This document shows, in pieces, positions 36,151-47,687 of a DNA stretch of 64,000 bases. The stretch comes from Cymbidium sinense (taxonomy: Eukaryota > Streptophyta > Magnoliopsida > Asparagales > Orchidaceae). Where the stretch lies: positions 4,116,976 to 4,180,975 of the forward strand of contig CM038215.1 in the NCBI GenBank assembly GCA_021442155.1, in the 5' to 3' direction. The notes under the pieces are model-generated. The model saw nothing but the letters and a program-made list of their open reading frames with translations, ran no database searches and was not told the origin of the DNA. The translations under genes were made by a program, and so were the position numbers. How positions within the stretch are numbered: position 1 is the first letter of the stretch; each line of letters begins with the position of its first letter.

Positions 36151-36862
36151 CCAAAAACCCTAAACCCTAAACTAAAACCTAAACTCTAAACCTAAAACTT
36201 AAAACCTAAAAGCTAAACTCTAAACCCTAAACCTGAAACCCTAAAAACCCTAAACACTAAAACCTAAACCCTAAACTTTAAACCCTAAAACCTTAAACCC
36301 TAAACCCTAAACCCTAAAACATAAACCCTAAACCCTAAACCTTAAAACCCTAAACCCTAAACCTTAAATGCTAAACCCTAAACACTAAAAAGCAAAAAGC
36401 CTAAACCTAAACTAAATAAAACCAAAAATGAAATAAATAAGAAAACCTAAACCAAAATAAAATAAAATTATAAAATTAAATTAAAACCTAAACCTAAACT
36501 TAATAAAAAATAAAATAAAAAAATATAAACAAAAATAAAATAAATAAAAACCTAAACTAAACTAAAAAATAAAATAAACTTAAAAATAAAAAACATAAAT
36601 AAAATAAAAACTAAACATAAAATAAAAATAAAACTGACCTAAAATAAAATAAATTAAAACATAAATAAAAACCTAAACCTAAAAAATAAAACTAAAAGTA
36701 AAACTTAAAAATAATTAAAAAATAAAACCTAAACCCTAAACTAAAAAAAACCTACACCTAAAATAAAAAAAATAAAATAAACATAAATCTGAACTAAAAT
36801 AAACTAAACTAAAATAAATAAAATCTGAACCTAAACCTAAATTAAACTAAACCTAAACCTTA
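36151..36862. repeat. Telomere-like then A-rich block
   Basis: 36151-36395 CCCTAAA-rich; 36396-36862 A-rich. It ends with CTAAACCTTA at 36853-36862, the left copy of the target-site duplication of the RTE fragment. Confidence 0.85.
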
Positions 36863-37133
36863 CAACAACAACAACAACAACAACAAGCCTTAATCCCACT
36901 AGGTGGGGTCGGCTACATGAATCCTTCGTCTCCATTGTGTCCTATTATGTGTCAAATTCTCATTTAATTCGAGTATACTAAGATCATTTTTTATACATCT
37001 TAACCAAGTCTTTTAGGTCTTCTACCTTTCTTAACATAAGGAAAATCTAATGCATCTACTCTCCAAATCGTCATGACTACTTTATGTGGCCAAACCATCT
37101 AAGGCGACTCTCCCTAATCTTATCTATCACTGG
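36863..37133 (-). mobile_element. RTE-clade LINE, 5'-truncated 3' end, with target-site duplication
   Basis: On the minus strand the sequence reads D-K-I-R-E-S-R-L-R-W-F-G-H, then after degraded codons W-R-R-R-I-H-V-A-D-P, then the tail ending in (TTG)n; on the + strand this tail is the CAA run at 36863-36886. This is the C-terminal end of plant RTE-type LINE reverse transcriptases and their known TTG-type 3' tail. The body is 271 bp, so only the last part of the element was inserted. A perfect 10-bp duplication CTAAACCTTA flanks it (36853-36862 and 37134-37143), drawn from the A-rich telomere-like array. A SINE that borrows an RTE tail is less likely because protein-coding residues are visible. 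Confidence 0.88.
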
Positions 37134-38645
37134 CTAAACCTTAAACAAAATAAAATAAAATAAACTAAAAATAAACCTAAACCTAAATTAAAAAAACCAA
37201 AAAATAAATCTAAAATAAAAACCTAAAACTTAAACTTAAAAAAAAAAAATTAAAACCTAAACCTAACCAAAAATTAAAAAATAAAACCTAAACTGGAAAA
37301 ATAAAATAAAAATAAAACTAAACAAAAAGTAAGCATAAACCTTAACTTAACCTAAAAAATAAACTAAAATAAGAAACCTAAACTAAAATAAATAAACTTA
37401 AAATAAGTAAGCTAAACTAAATAAAAATAAAAAATAAACCTAAATAAAAAATAAAATAGACTAAAATAAATAAGAAATAAATAAACTACTCTTTTTTTTT
37501 TTTTGAAAAAAAACCCCTAAACCATAAACCCTAAACCCCAAATCCTAAACCCTAAAGCCTAAACCCTAAACCCTAAATACTAAACCAACAACCTTAAAAC
37601 CTAAACCCCTAAATCCTAAACCCTATACTCCCTAACTAAACTAAACTCCTAAAATAAACTTTAACCCTAACCCTAACCCTAAACCCACTCTCCCTAAACC
37701 TTAAACCCTAAACCCTAAACCCTAAACTCTCCTAAAACTAAACTAACCCACCTGACACTGACCCTAAACTCCCACTACCCTAATCCATCCCTATTCACTA
37801 AAACCCTAAACCCACATCCCTAAACCCTAAACCATAAACCCTAAATACTAAAACCTAAAACCTAAAACCTAAATCTAAATTAAATTAAACCTAAAAAATA
37901 AAATAAATAAACTTAAACTTAAATAAAAAATAAATAATAAAATAAAAAAACCTAAACTAAAACCTAAACCAAAACCTAAAAAATAAAATAAAATAAACTA
38001 ATAAAAATAAATTAAAATAAAATAAATAAAAACTTAAATTAAAAAAAAAACTAAAATAAACCTAAGAATAAAAAACTTAAATATAATAAATACTAAACAT
38101 AAATAAAAATAAAATAAACCTTAAATAAAATAAAATAAAAACTAAATAAAAAACTAAACCTAAAAAATAAACCTTAAAATAAAACCTAAAAGTAAATAAA
38201 AAATAAAACCTAAACCCTAAACTAAAAAAAACCTGAATCTAAAAAAAAAATAAAATAAATAAAATAAAATAAACCTAAACCTCAACCTAAACTAAATAAA
38301 ATAAAATTGACTAAAAAATAAACTAAAATAAACTAAAATAAAAGAACCTAAAATAAAACTAAACTTAAATAAAATAAAAACCTAAAATAAATAAAACTAA
38401 ATTAAAATAGAAAATAAACCTAAAGAAAAGTAAAAAATAAAATAAACTAAAATAAATAAAAAATAAACTAAATAAATATAAACTTATCTATTTACTTAAT
38501 TTAAAAAAAAAAACCATAAACCCTAAATCTTAAACCATAAACCCTAAACCCTACAACCTTAAACCCTAAACCCTAAACCCTAAACCCTAAACCCTAAAAA
38601 ACACTAAACCTAGCCTTAAGCCAAACCCACCCAAAACCCTAAACT
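37134..38645. repeat. Composite telomere-like array up to the L1 LINE
   Basis: Starts with the right copy of the 10-bp duplication. 37144-37485 A-rich; hinge with a T run at about 37487-37505; 37510-37860 CCCTAAA-rich mixed with C-rich variants; 37861-38485 A-rich; hinge at about 38487 (CTATTTACTTAATTTAAAA); 38515-38645 CCCTAAA-rich, decaying into AAACCCACCCAAAACCC just before the LINE. Confidence 0.85.
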
Positions 38646-38778
38646 CAGCCCAACAATTTTGTGTTCCTGCATTTTTTAGGTTTGGGCATTTGGCTCCTCA
38701 TCATGATTGCTATTTTATTGCTTGGATGCGCCTCCTCTCTCATTTTGGTTGCTTATGTGACTCTCACTGGATCGTTCA

Positions 38779-40095
38779 ATGGTGGAGGCATTGCTCTCCA
38801 CGAAACCAAGCTCGTCATTCCTGGATGCGCCAACTTTTCCCTCTGATCCTACAAGTACTTTGGATCTGATTTCATCCGTTAATGCACCTGCTGTCAAGTC
38901 TTTTAAGGAAGCTCTTTCTGGTAAGATCCCTTGCTCGAATGCCTTGGTTAACTTAATTTCAACCTCTTTCCATGGATTGCCGGCTGTCATGTGTTCTGAC
39001 CAGGATGTGGAGAAATTAGCTAAGACTTTTGAGTTCTCTTTGGTTGGTAAATTCTCTTTACGGCGCCCTACTCTAGATAATATCCGATCTTTCTTCCATA
39101 GTTTAAAGCTTTCGGGAGTCTTCACTATAGGTGATTGATCCTTATCCTCATTCAGTTATCAAATGATTTAGATTATTCTCAGTCTTTGCTCATCGCTCCT
39201 ATTTTATGTATAATTATCAAATGCGGCTCTTGAAATGGTCACCCCTTTTGATGTCAAAGAGGAATCCCCTATTGTTCCTTTATGGCTTGCTTTTCCCAAC
39301 ATGAGAATTCACTATGTTACTCACCAAGTTCTGTTTGCGGTTGGGGCTCTATTTGGTAGACCCCTTCAAATTGATCAAGCCACTGCCACTAGATCTCGGC
39401 CATTTATTGCACACATCTTGGTTGAGATTGACATTACCAAAAAATACCCCAAAGAAGTTTGGATTGGTTCGAAAAAATTCGGATATAACCAGAAAGTAGA
39501 ATTTAAAAATTTACTTATCTTTTGCACTCACTGTAAGATCCATGGTCATGATCATTCTGAATGCTTTGTGCTACACCATAACCTTAAAAAGAATATACCA
39601 CGGGATACTAATACCTCTCTTGGAATTGGGAAAACCAATAAGTTAGCTTATGTGCCTAAAGCTACTCATAATGGAATTCATCCTCCTACACCTACCCCTT
39701 TATTACCTACTGATTTACCTAATGAAAAACATTCTGAGCTTGGTATAAATACTACTATTGAGGTGTGTATAGAAACTAATGATAACTTACCTAGCACTAC
39801 TCTTACTTGTAATAATTTGGCTTCTCATGACAATCCTTTGCATCATTTGAATCTTAATGACAATTTGAATGGGAATCTTATATTGGATCAAAATAATGTT
39901 GATCCTTTGGTGTTAGATCAAAATCTGAATATGCATCATGGCAATGAAAATGATATTTGTACTATTAATGGTGTAAGAACCTCCCCTTCTATTTCTCTAC
40001 AGAGTGATACTCAGGCAATCCAAATTTCTCATTCTAACTCTTATACTGAAGAAGGAGAAATCACCACTACTAAAACATTGACGTCTCTTAGATAA
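38779..40095 (+). pseudogene. LINE ORF1: DUF4283-like domain plus zinc knuckle
   Basis: The first piece (38779-39138) reads V-G-K-F-S-L-R-R-P-T-L-D-N-I-R-S-F-F. The second (39235-40095, 286 residues) reads F-D-V-K-E-E-S-P-I-V-P-L-W-L-A-F-P, G-R-P-L-Q-I-D-Q-A-T-A and V-E-I-D-I-T-K-K-Y-P-K-E-V-W-I-G, all typical of the DUF4283 region of plant LINE ORF1. A C-x2-C-x4-H-x4-C knuckle spans residues 97-110 of the second piece, followed by an Asn-rich, low-complexity C-terminal part. The two pieces share a frame, but the segment between (39139-39234) reads correctly only in another frame, so two small indels that compensate each other have occurred. ORF1 products bind element RNA. Confidence 0.85.
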
Positions 40096-40235
40096 AAACC
40101 AATCCCTTTCGATGGAGATACTTTGGATACTGATAGGCCCTTCCAAACTATTATTAAAAAAATCTTCTAAAGCAAAATGACTAATAATAACTTTACTAGA
40201 ACCACACATTCTTCTCTAACACCTCACAAATAATT

Positions 40236-40995
40236 ATGTCCTCCTCTCTTCCTTTTTCCATTTTCTTTTTTTTTAATCTTTTCTCTTTTGGATTTTTTAT
40301 TATGATTAATTTTCTTATTTGGAATATCCGAGGTTGTGGGACTCTCTCTGTCCACAACCGTGTTAAGAGCCTCTGTCGTACTCATAACATTAAATTACTT
40401 ATTATTATTGAGCCTTTCATTAACTCTTCCAAGATTTCCCATGTTGCTAGATCGCTTGGATTTCAAAATTTCCTCTTCAATCTTAATAATAAAATTTGGT
40501 GTTCTTGGAATAATTCCATCACCATTTTTATCATTGATGATCTTGATCAATTGGTTAATGTCAAAATCTCATTAGGTGAGTTTTGACTTTTTTGGTTCCT
40601 TTATCTATGCTTCTTGTAATAGGCGGTAAGAACATCCTTTGGAATCAATTAAGAACCTCCTCGGTTAACCTTCCATGGTTGGTTGGGGTGATTTCAACAC
40701 TATCATTGCTTCTTCGAAAAGGAGGGGAGGATGTTCTCCTAACCTCCATTCCATGGAAGACTTCTCTAATCTGATCCTAGATTGTAATCTAATTGACATT
40801 AGTTTTTCAGGGTCTGATTACATGTGGCATAACTCTAGACTTTGGTAGCATCTTGATAGGACCCTCTTTAATTCTCTTTGGATCAATCAATGGCCTCTTA
40901 CTTTTGTTGAGCATTTGAGCAGAACTTTGTGTGCTCCTCTTTGATCTCTATCAAAACTCCCCTTAACCCTTCTACTCCCTCACCTTTTAGATTCC
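40236..40995 (+). pseudogene. LINE ORF2 N-terminal endonuclease (APE type)
   Basis: The likely start is the Met at 40302, giving M-I-N-F-L-I-W-N-I-R-G-C-G, the standard opening of plant L1 endonucleases; the upstream Met at 40236 would add an unlikely Phe-rich leader. E-P in I-I-E-P-F is the catalytic Glu region. After a frameshift near 40580 the frame continues with G-W-G-D-F-N (about 40685), then S-G-S-D-Y-M-W-H-N and the L-D-R-T-L-F-N segment (one stop at 40846). The final S-D-H-type motif is not clear. This enzyme nicks target DNA for target-primed reverse transcription. Broken by at least one frameshift and several stops. Confidence 0.85.
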
Positions 40996-42700
40996 AAAAT
41001 ATGTGGACCCAACATGGATTTCACTAATGTTGTTCTCACTAATTGGATGGCTCTGTTCAGGATAATTCCGTTAAAGGCATGATTGTTTGGCTTAAGCTCA
41101 AGAGGCTTAAACAAAACCTCAATTAGTGGAACAAGCATATTTTTAAAAATCTTTTTACCAATCTTAAAGCTATGGAACAAGTGGGTTATTCTCTTGAAGA
41201 GGATGTCTTAAACGGAAAGCTTTAAACTCGATTAAGAAAATTAAGAACTCTAATGATGGCTGGATAACTAATAACAATGAAATTAAGGAATCTGCCATAC
41301 ATCACTTTCAAAATTTATTAAATTCTAATCCTTCGCTAGATACGCCCTCCAACACCCATCTAATCACTTCTATGATTAGCAATGAGGATAACCTTTTGCT
41401 CACTAGGGGTCCCTCAGAAGCAGAGATTAGTAGTACTCTCAATAGCATGAACGATTCATTCGCGGCGATGGTTTTACGACTCATTTTTTTGATTATTGGC
41501 CTCTTATTAAATCGATCTTGTTGATCTTTATTGATTATTTGATGGCGTCTATTCCCAAATATTTTTCAAGTACTTTCCTTATTCCCAAAACCAACAACCA
41601 CAATCTTGGGATTTTAGACCTATTAGTCTTTTACCTTTTTCCAAAACTCATTGTTAAATTAATTAATAATAGGATTAGCCCTCTCCCTAAATTCATCTCC
41701 CCTAACAAAAGCGGCTTCATTAAAAATAGAGCCATATCGATAATATTCTTCTCAAGGTTCATGACATTGATGTTTCTTCCAGAGGAGGTAATATCCTCTT
41801 CAAACTGGACATCTCTAAAGCCTTTGACAACCTCTCGTGGGATTTCCTTTTTCAAATCTTACATTTATTTGGTTTCTCTAATAATTTTATCTGGCTTATA
41901 AAAAGTTGTATCACTAACGTCTGGTTTTATGTTATCATGAATGGTGAGTCCCTTGGTTTCTTTACTTCGAGCCATGGTTTGCGACAAGGCGACCCGCTTT
42001 CTCCTTCTCTTTTTATCATTGCTATTGAATATCTATCAAGGAGCCTCAATGATCTTTTCATTAAAACTTGTAACATGTTTTTTAAACTCATGGTGGTTTC
42101 CCTGTTTCTCATCTTAGCTTTGATGATGACTTTAGAATCTTCTGCAATGCCTCTCTTCAACATGTTAAAATTATTAAGAATCTCTTAAATGATTTTGGCA
42201 AAGTTAGTGGTCTCTTTCTCAATGAAAGAAAATGCTGTTTTATCCCCTCAGCTAAGATTCCTAACAATAGACTAAATCAAATCTCCAGAATTACTAATTT
42301 TAAGCAAAAATAACTTCCCATCAATTATCTTGGGGCCCCGCCCTTTAAAGGCCAAAAAAGATCCCAACTTTTTTATGATCTTATTCAGAAAATATCTAAT
42401 AAAATTTTGGTTTGGGAATTTCATTTACTCTCTTTCGGTGGTAGGCTAACCTTGATTAGGAGCACTCTTAATTCCATGCCTTTATATCTCATCCAAACCA
42501 TTGTGCTGACCATTTCTAGCATCAATAGAATTGAGCGTCTCCTAAATAAATTTTTTTGGGGCTCTAATACCTTCTCTAAAAGAATTCACTGGACCTCTTG
42601 GTTTAAAAGTTGTGGCACTTTTTATGAAGGTGGTCTTGGTTGTAAATCCATAAAAGAAGCTATCAATGCCTTCTCTTATAAACTCTAGTGGAATTTTAGG
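40996..42700 (+). pseudogene. LINE ORF2 reverse transcriptase
   Basis: Recognisable in several frames: F-R-P-I-S-L-L-P near 41620, S-K-A-F-D-N-L-S-W near 41820, G-L-R-Q-G-D-P-L-S-P-S-L-F near 41975, and the active-site box at 42129-42140, which reads F-D-D-D where F/Y-A-D-D is usual. Then come V-S-G-L-F-L-N-E-R-K, N-Y-L-G and a well-kept thumb segment at 42407-42688 (W-E-F-H-L-L-S-F-G-G-R-L-T-L-I-R-S, then F-F-W-G, G-G-L-G-C-K-S-I). At least three frameshifts break it. Order and motifs match L1-clade plant LINEs. Confidence 0.88.
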
Positions 42701-43475
42701 AGTAATCATAGTCTTTGAGCTAATTTCATGACTGCTAAATATTGCCAGGATAAGCACTCCCTCATTTGTCCCTTTAAATCGGGTGATTCTCTTGTGTGGA
42801 AAAGACTTTGATCTGTTAAATGGGATGCATAATCCCTAATTTTTGGGGGCATTAACTCTGGCACTTCTTTCTTTTGGCAAGATAACTGGAGTGGATGTGG
42901 ATCCATTAATGACTTACTCTCCACCCATTCCCAGCTATTAGAGTAAACTCTTTGGCATAACAACAAGTGGAATAATAGTAAAACTTGATTTTATCCCTTT
43001 TACTTTCTTGAATATGATTTCTACTATTCCTATCTCCAAACAATCAAGACCATTCTCTTTAAGCTCTCACATAATGGTGATTTCAACCTCAAAATGTGTG
43101 GCTCCACATTAAAGATACTCATGATTCCTCCTATGTGTTCTCCAAACTTTGGAATAACAATATCCCTACTTCTTATTCTATTCTTACTTGGCGTATTCTG
43201 AAAAATTTTATCCCTATTGATTCCTTGTTGTGGGGTAAAGGGTTTTATTTACCCTCTAAATGTCAAAATGATGTTTCCATATTGAGAATGTTAATCATGT
43301 TTTTGTTAATGGGGCCATTGCTTCTAAGCTTTGGATTTGGTATGATGATCTTTTTAACACTGTTAATTTCAATGGCTCTCTTACTTTATATCAACTTCTT
43401 GAAATCTATTTTGATAATACTACTAAAGGGCACATTAAAGTCATCACTGCTATCACTCTTATCTGGTTCATATGG
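42701..43475 (+). pseudogene. LINE ORF2 zinc-binding (zf-RVT) region
   Basis: The frame at 43096-43515 reads S-Y-S-I-L-T-W-R-I-L-K-N-F-I-P-I-D-S-L-L-W-G-K-G-F, the characteristic part of the zf-RVT region between RT and RNase H in plant LINEs. The following Cys/His positions are shifted out of frame. 42700-43090 is colinear spacer with stops (W-K-R-L at about 42800, F-W-Q-D-N-W at about 42870). Confidence 0.75.
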
Positions 43476-44171
43476 ATGGACCAAAATGATGCAAAACATC
43501 ATGGGGTCCCTATGAACCACGTGAGGATTATTGCTAAAACTAAAAACAAAATTTGTGACTTGTTTAAAGCCAATCTCATTCATTACAGACAATTCAAAGG
43601 CTGTAAACTTGTGGCCAATAAACTAGGCTTTAACCTGCCAGATCAACCTTACTATCATAATGACAAGATTATTTATTGGAAAAAACCTCTTGATCCTATT
43701 ATTAAAATTAATACTGATGGCTCTGTCTCTCATAATGGCTCTGGTTGTGGTGGCATTTTTAGGAACTCTAAGGGTATAGTACTATGTGCTTTTGCTTATC
43801 CCCTTATTTCCTGCACTGTCCCATTTATTGAGCTTATGGCAGTCTACAAATCTCTTGAGATTTGCCTTTAAAATGGCTGGCTCAATATTTGGATTGAGGT
43901 GGATGCTCTTCTATTGATTGATCTTTTGACTTCCACCAAAATGAGCAGCACTGAATTGTACTACCTCCTCAAGCAAACTAGAGCTCTTCTTTCCCAACTG
44001 AATTTTAGCATCACTCATGTTTGGCATGAAGGCAATGCTTGTGCTGACTACCTGGCCAGTCTGGGTACTAGATCTGATGGTATCACCTTCTTTGATCAAC
44101 ACACCTTACCCAAACACTTGCGTGGGCTGGTTAACTTGGACAATTTTGGGTTTCCTTATCTCAGAACTTAA
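43476..44171 (+). pseudogene. LINE ORF2 C-terminal RNase H, one nonsense codon
   Basis: Two open stretches (43476-43871 and 43899-44171) lie in the same frame and are separated by one in-frame TAA at 43869-43871. Landmarks: K-I-N-T-D-G-S-V (first Asp), G-C-G-G-I-F-R-N-S-K-G, F-I-E-L-M-A-V-Y (Glu), W-I-E-V-D-A-L-L (second Asp) and H-V-W-H-E-G-N-A-C-A-D-Y-L-A (last His/Asp). This is the RNase H (RVT_3 type) known at the C terminus of some plant LINEs. All catalytic residues appear to be present, so this is the best-kept domain in the window. Natural stop at 44169-44171. Confidence 0.9.
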
Positions 44172-47100
44172 TCTACCCTTTTGATGTATCCTGTCCATTC
44201 ATCTTTTAACTGTATGCCTCTTTATTTTATGGCTTTCTTTTCCTTTTTGTGTCCTTTGTGGATGCCTCATATGGATATTACTTACTGTCTTGATCTTTGT
44301 GCCATGATTTGGTCTTTTAATAGCTTATCCTCTATTTGGAGGCTCTTTACTTTTGGCATTTACAATGATAAAGTTTTGTTGTTGAGCTATGCGCATACTA
44401 ATACCCTGCATTGGAATTTTGTTGAGCTTTATGCCAGCTGCTATTGGTTTTATAACACCACTCCTATTTGGGATTTTAATATCAATGCTGTCTTCAATCC
44501 TAATCCTAGGGGGCTTAATCAGTGCTAGATGGAGATACTTTTATTGATGGGTTTAGCTACTGCCATTAATTTTTGCAACCTGCTATTCCTCAAAGATATT
44601 ACTGCTTGGAGCATCTTAGTTGCATATGTTGTTTCTATGCATTGTATTAGTGTTCACTATGCTGCTTGTAATATTTATTTTGATGATATTTATCTTCTTG
44701 GCTGTTGTCTTTACTGGAATCTGGACCCCATACAGCTTGCTCTCTTTGGAAACCATTTCTTGATTCAGCAGGGTTCCTTTTGTGGGAGGCTTTTTTCTTT
44801 TCTTCCACAAGCCAAGGTTGTTTTTTGCAAGCTTTATTACAGGTTGCTGCTGACCTCCTTACTCCTTCTGGCAGACTTATTATTATGCAAAACTTTGATA
44901 TTACTTCCTATGCCTCATTTACTTTGCCTGAATGAAATCTCTGGCATTCTGTTGCTTCTTTCTGCACTGCTTATTTTTTGAACTAGATGGAGTTTCTTTA
45001 GATTGATTCTGGCTATTTTGTTCAACAGATTCTTTTTGTGCAGGATGTCTTTGAGATTGGGGCTTTGGTCAATCTCTTTTACTGCTCTTGTTTGGAGAGA
45101 ATTTGTTTTTTGCTGGCTGCTTTCTCTTATTTCCTGCAAGAATGGATTTGCATGTTTGCCTATCCTTTTGGTTTTTACTTTGTTTTCCCTCTCATTCTGG
45201 GCCTTGTTGCTAGACTGTATTCTCTGATCTGGAAAGGTCTTGTTATTTCTTTTATTACTAGTCATTGGTTTTTTGGGACCTGTTTCCAGAATGTTGTCTT
45301 TGTGACTTATGGATGTTTTTGATTCTTGATTTTCCAGTTGTTTGTGTTATTATCGCTATCTGATCATACATGTTGTTGCTCTTTTCATCTTGGTTTTATT
45401 AGCCATAGTCAGAATTCTTCTCCTTTATTATGGGATCAATTTTCCTTGAAGGTTTGGTTTTCATTATGGGTTTCTCTGTTAGCTTTTACTGTGGTTGTGG
45501 GTTTAACTGCTAGCCTGATCAGCTTTATCTGGAAGGTTCTTTCTGTTTATTATCCTTTGAACCCTTTTGATACCATTGTTGGATTTTGGATTTTAAGATC
45601 CTTTGTCCGGTTGCTGGTCTTTGTGGTTACTATCTGTTCCCTATTTTTTGCTTTTCTAACTATTTTTTTACTTTAATTTACCGCTATCTTCTCACCTTCT
45701 ATTTTATCCCACTTGGTTGTCAACATTATTATCTCGATCCACGTGATTTTACATCGACTATTTGGATCTTTACATATGCTTTTGGGTGGACTCTTGATCG
45801 CATTCTTTATTGGTTGTTGGTGACTGGATTAATACTTTACATCTTTGTCTCGGGTTTTGGTTTGTTTTGTTCAGCAAGTCTCTATTGAAGTTGTTGACTG
45901 CTTGGTGGAATTTGCTTTGTACCCCCTTATTGCCTTACTATATGCATATCATCTGAATTCTTTGGTCTACTATATCTGCTGCTATTTTCTCCATCATTTT
46001 TTAGTTAAACCTATATGTCTTGCACTGTTTATACTGGATGGGTGGCTTTATGGCAAGCTAGCTGGTTTTTTTTGTCTTGGTTGTTTCTTATCTTGGATAC
46101 TTGTTGTCTTGGCTTTTTAGGACTCCTATGTTGGCTCCATCTTTGTTGGCTATAAGACCTCAGGGTTCTATGCTTAGGAAGTTGTTTACATTATCTTGTT
46201 CGATGTTTTTAGTGATTCTTTGTCAGGTTGTTGCCTTCCAGATACCTATTTTTATGCTCTATCTATTTGGTTATTAACTATTGCAATGTCTACTCTGATT
46301 GAGAGGTTCTATGGAAAACTTGCGGTCCCTTCTTATCTTGGATGTTGTTGTCTTAACTATTGCTGTCTTTGCTGGTTTTAGCCTTGGTTAGCTGCTGTCT
46401 TGCTCTTTCTGGATTCTAATGTTGATACTCATTTGAATCCACTTTTTGATTTTTCTTCTGGTGGGTTCAAATGTTGCACTAAATGTTTTCCTATTGGAAT
46501 TGGCTTTTTGAATTCTCGTGCTATTTATGTCTGGGCTGCTGTTCATCTCCTGATTGTTGTGATCTACACTATCTGTTGTTATCTCTATCCCTATCTTGGC
46601 TCGATTAGTTTGTGCGCAATATGCTTTTCTTTTATTTGTCTGTCTTTTTCTATCTTGCTCTCTTGGTTGTTTGTTGATATAGCTTATCTGATTCATGTTC
46701 CTGGATGCTGCTACTGGAGCTGTAGCTCTGAATGTCTTTTCTTGGTGCTATTTTTGGTAGGTTGCAGTATATTTCCTGTGTTGGGCTATGCTGCATTTCT
46801 TTACAATTACTTTTTCCAAATTACCGATATGTATATAAATAAGGGGGTTGTTTCCTGGCCTGAAAGATTCATATATATTTCATATGTTTGGGATGGTGTT
46901 AATTATAGGCTCATTGACATGATTGTAGCAAGGATTCTCGGTATGCCTCTCTTCTGCTTTTCTTGTGATGATTCATATATGTTTTGTATAATGGGACACC
47001 TTATCATGACTCTTTGCAATTTTCTCTATATTAGTTATGGTTTTGTTTAGGTTTTGGTATTAAAGCTTCATAAGACTTTCAACAATGGCTTATCTCCTCA

Positions 47101-47590
47101 GGTTTGTTGGCTATGATATGGATGATCTCACTCCCTTTTGGTTTGGTAGTAGCTCTTGTGATGTAACCCTTCTGAACATCGCACACTTGGTGATTGAGCA
47201 GGCCTTCTCTAATCATTCTCCCCATGTTGTTTTCCTTTATCCTTTTGTTCATTATTACCTTGTTCTAATCTCTTTCTTATTACTATTTTGCAAGTGATTC
47301 TCTCTTGTCCTCTTGCAGGTTTGCTCCATATTGTCATGCATTCTCACGTCCACCAGAGCAATAAAATAGGGGTCTTCCTTTGGCTTATTATGTTAATCAA
47401 CTTGTATCTTTTGATTACTTTAATGTCTTCTTTTGCTTTTGGATGTATTTAGATAGGGGATTTACTCCTTAGGCTGATTGTAGCTCTTTGAGCAGTAGTT
47501 CTGGAGTTTATCCTCTCTAAAGACCTTGTAACCCTCTTTTTGTGGCAATAAAATACCCCGACATAGGGTTTCTCAAAAAAAAAAAAAAAC
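44172..47590 (+). other. Unusually long 3' region of the LINE
   Basis: About 3.4 kb lie between the RNase H stop and the terminal A run, T-rich on the + strand, with many hydrophobic but unconnected ORFs in all + frames that I do not regard as genes. Some segments recur in diverged form, for example a TGCTAG...ATCTGGAA stretch at about 45206 and 45500, and TTCTTATCTTGGAT at about 46083 and 46331, suggesting an old tandem repeat of about 250-290 bp. The end carries AATAAAAT at about 47550 and a 14-15 bp A run. I see no boundary that would show a second nested element. Confidence 0.6.
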
Positions 47591-47687
47591 CCAAACCCTA
47601 AACCTAAACCTAAAGTAACTAAATAAATTGAAAAATAAACTTAAATCCTAAAACCTAATAAACCTAAACCTAGACCTAAACCCTAAG
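47591..47687. repeat. Telomere-like leader of GRP copy 4
   Basis: Starts directly after the LINE poly-A with CCCAAACCCTAAACC and contains the CTAAAGTAACTAAATAAATT leader shared with copies 1-3. The LINE therefore landed just upstream of this leader. Confidence 0.85.

Larger units (their letters stand above)
38646..47590 (+). mobile_element. L1-type plant LINE with C-terminal RNase H, near full length
   Basis: About 8.9 kb on the + strand, with ORF1 (DUF4283-like region plus CCHC knuckle), ORF2 (APE-type endonuclease, RT, zinc-binding region, RNase H), a very long 3' part and a terminal A run at 47577-47590 preceded by AATAAAAT. The 3' end motif just before the A run resembles other plant L1 LINEs. 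Several frameshifts and stops make it inactive, but it is far better preserved than the gypsy blocks, so it is probably younger. It lies between telomere-like sequence on both sides. Target-site duplications cannot be told apart from the repetitive flank by eye; the exact 5' end is uncertain by some tens of bases. Confidence 0.85.

Noticed and set aside
36863..37133. SINE of the Au type
   Set aside because: TTG-type tails are also found there, but the body translates into the C-terminal RT residues of RTE LINEs and lacks a tRNA-like head.
44529..47050. Membrane-protein-like ORFs in the LINE 3' region
   Set aside because: The hydrophobicity follows from T-rich codons (Phe, Leu, Ile, Tyr, Cys) in several frames at once; no single conserved frame, no recognisable family.
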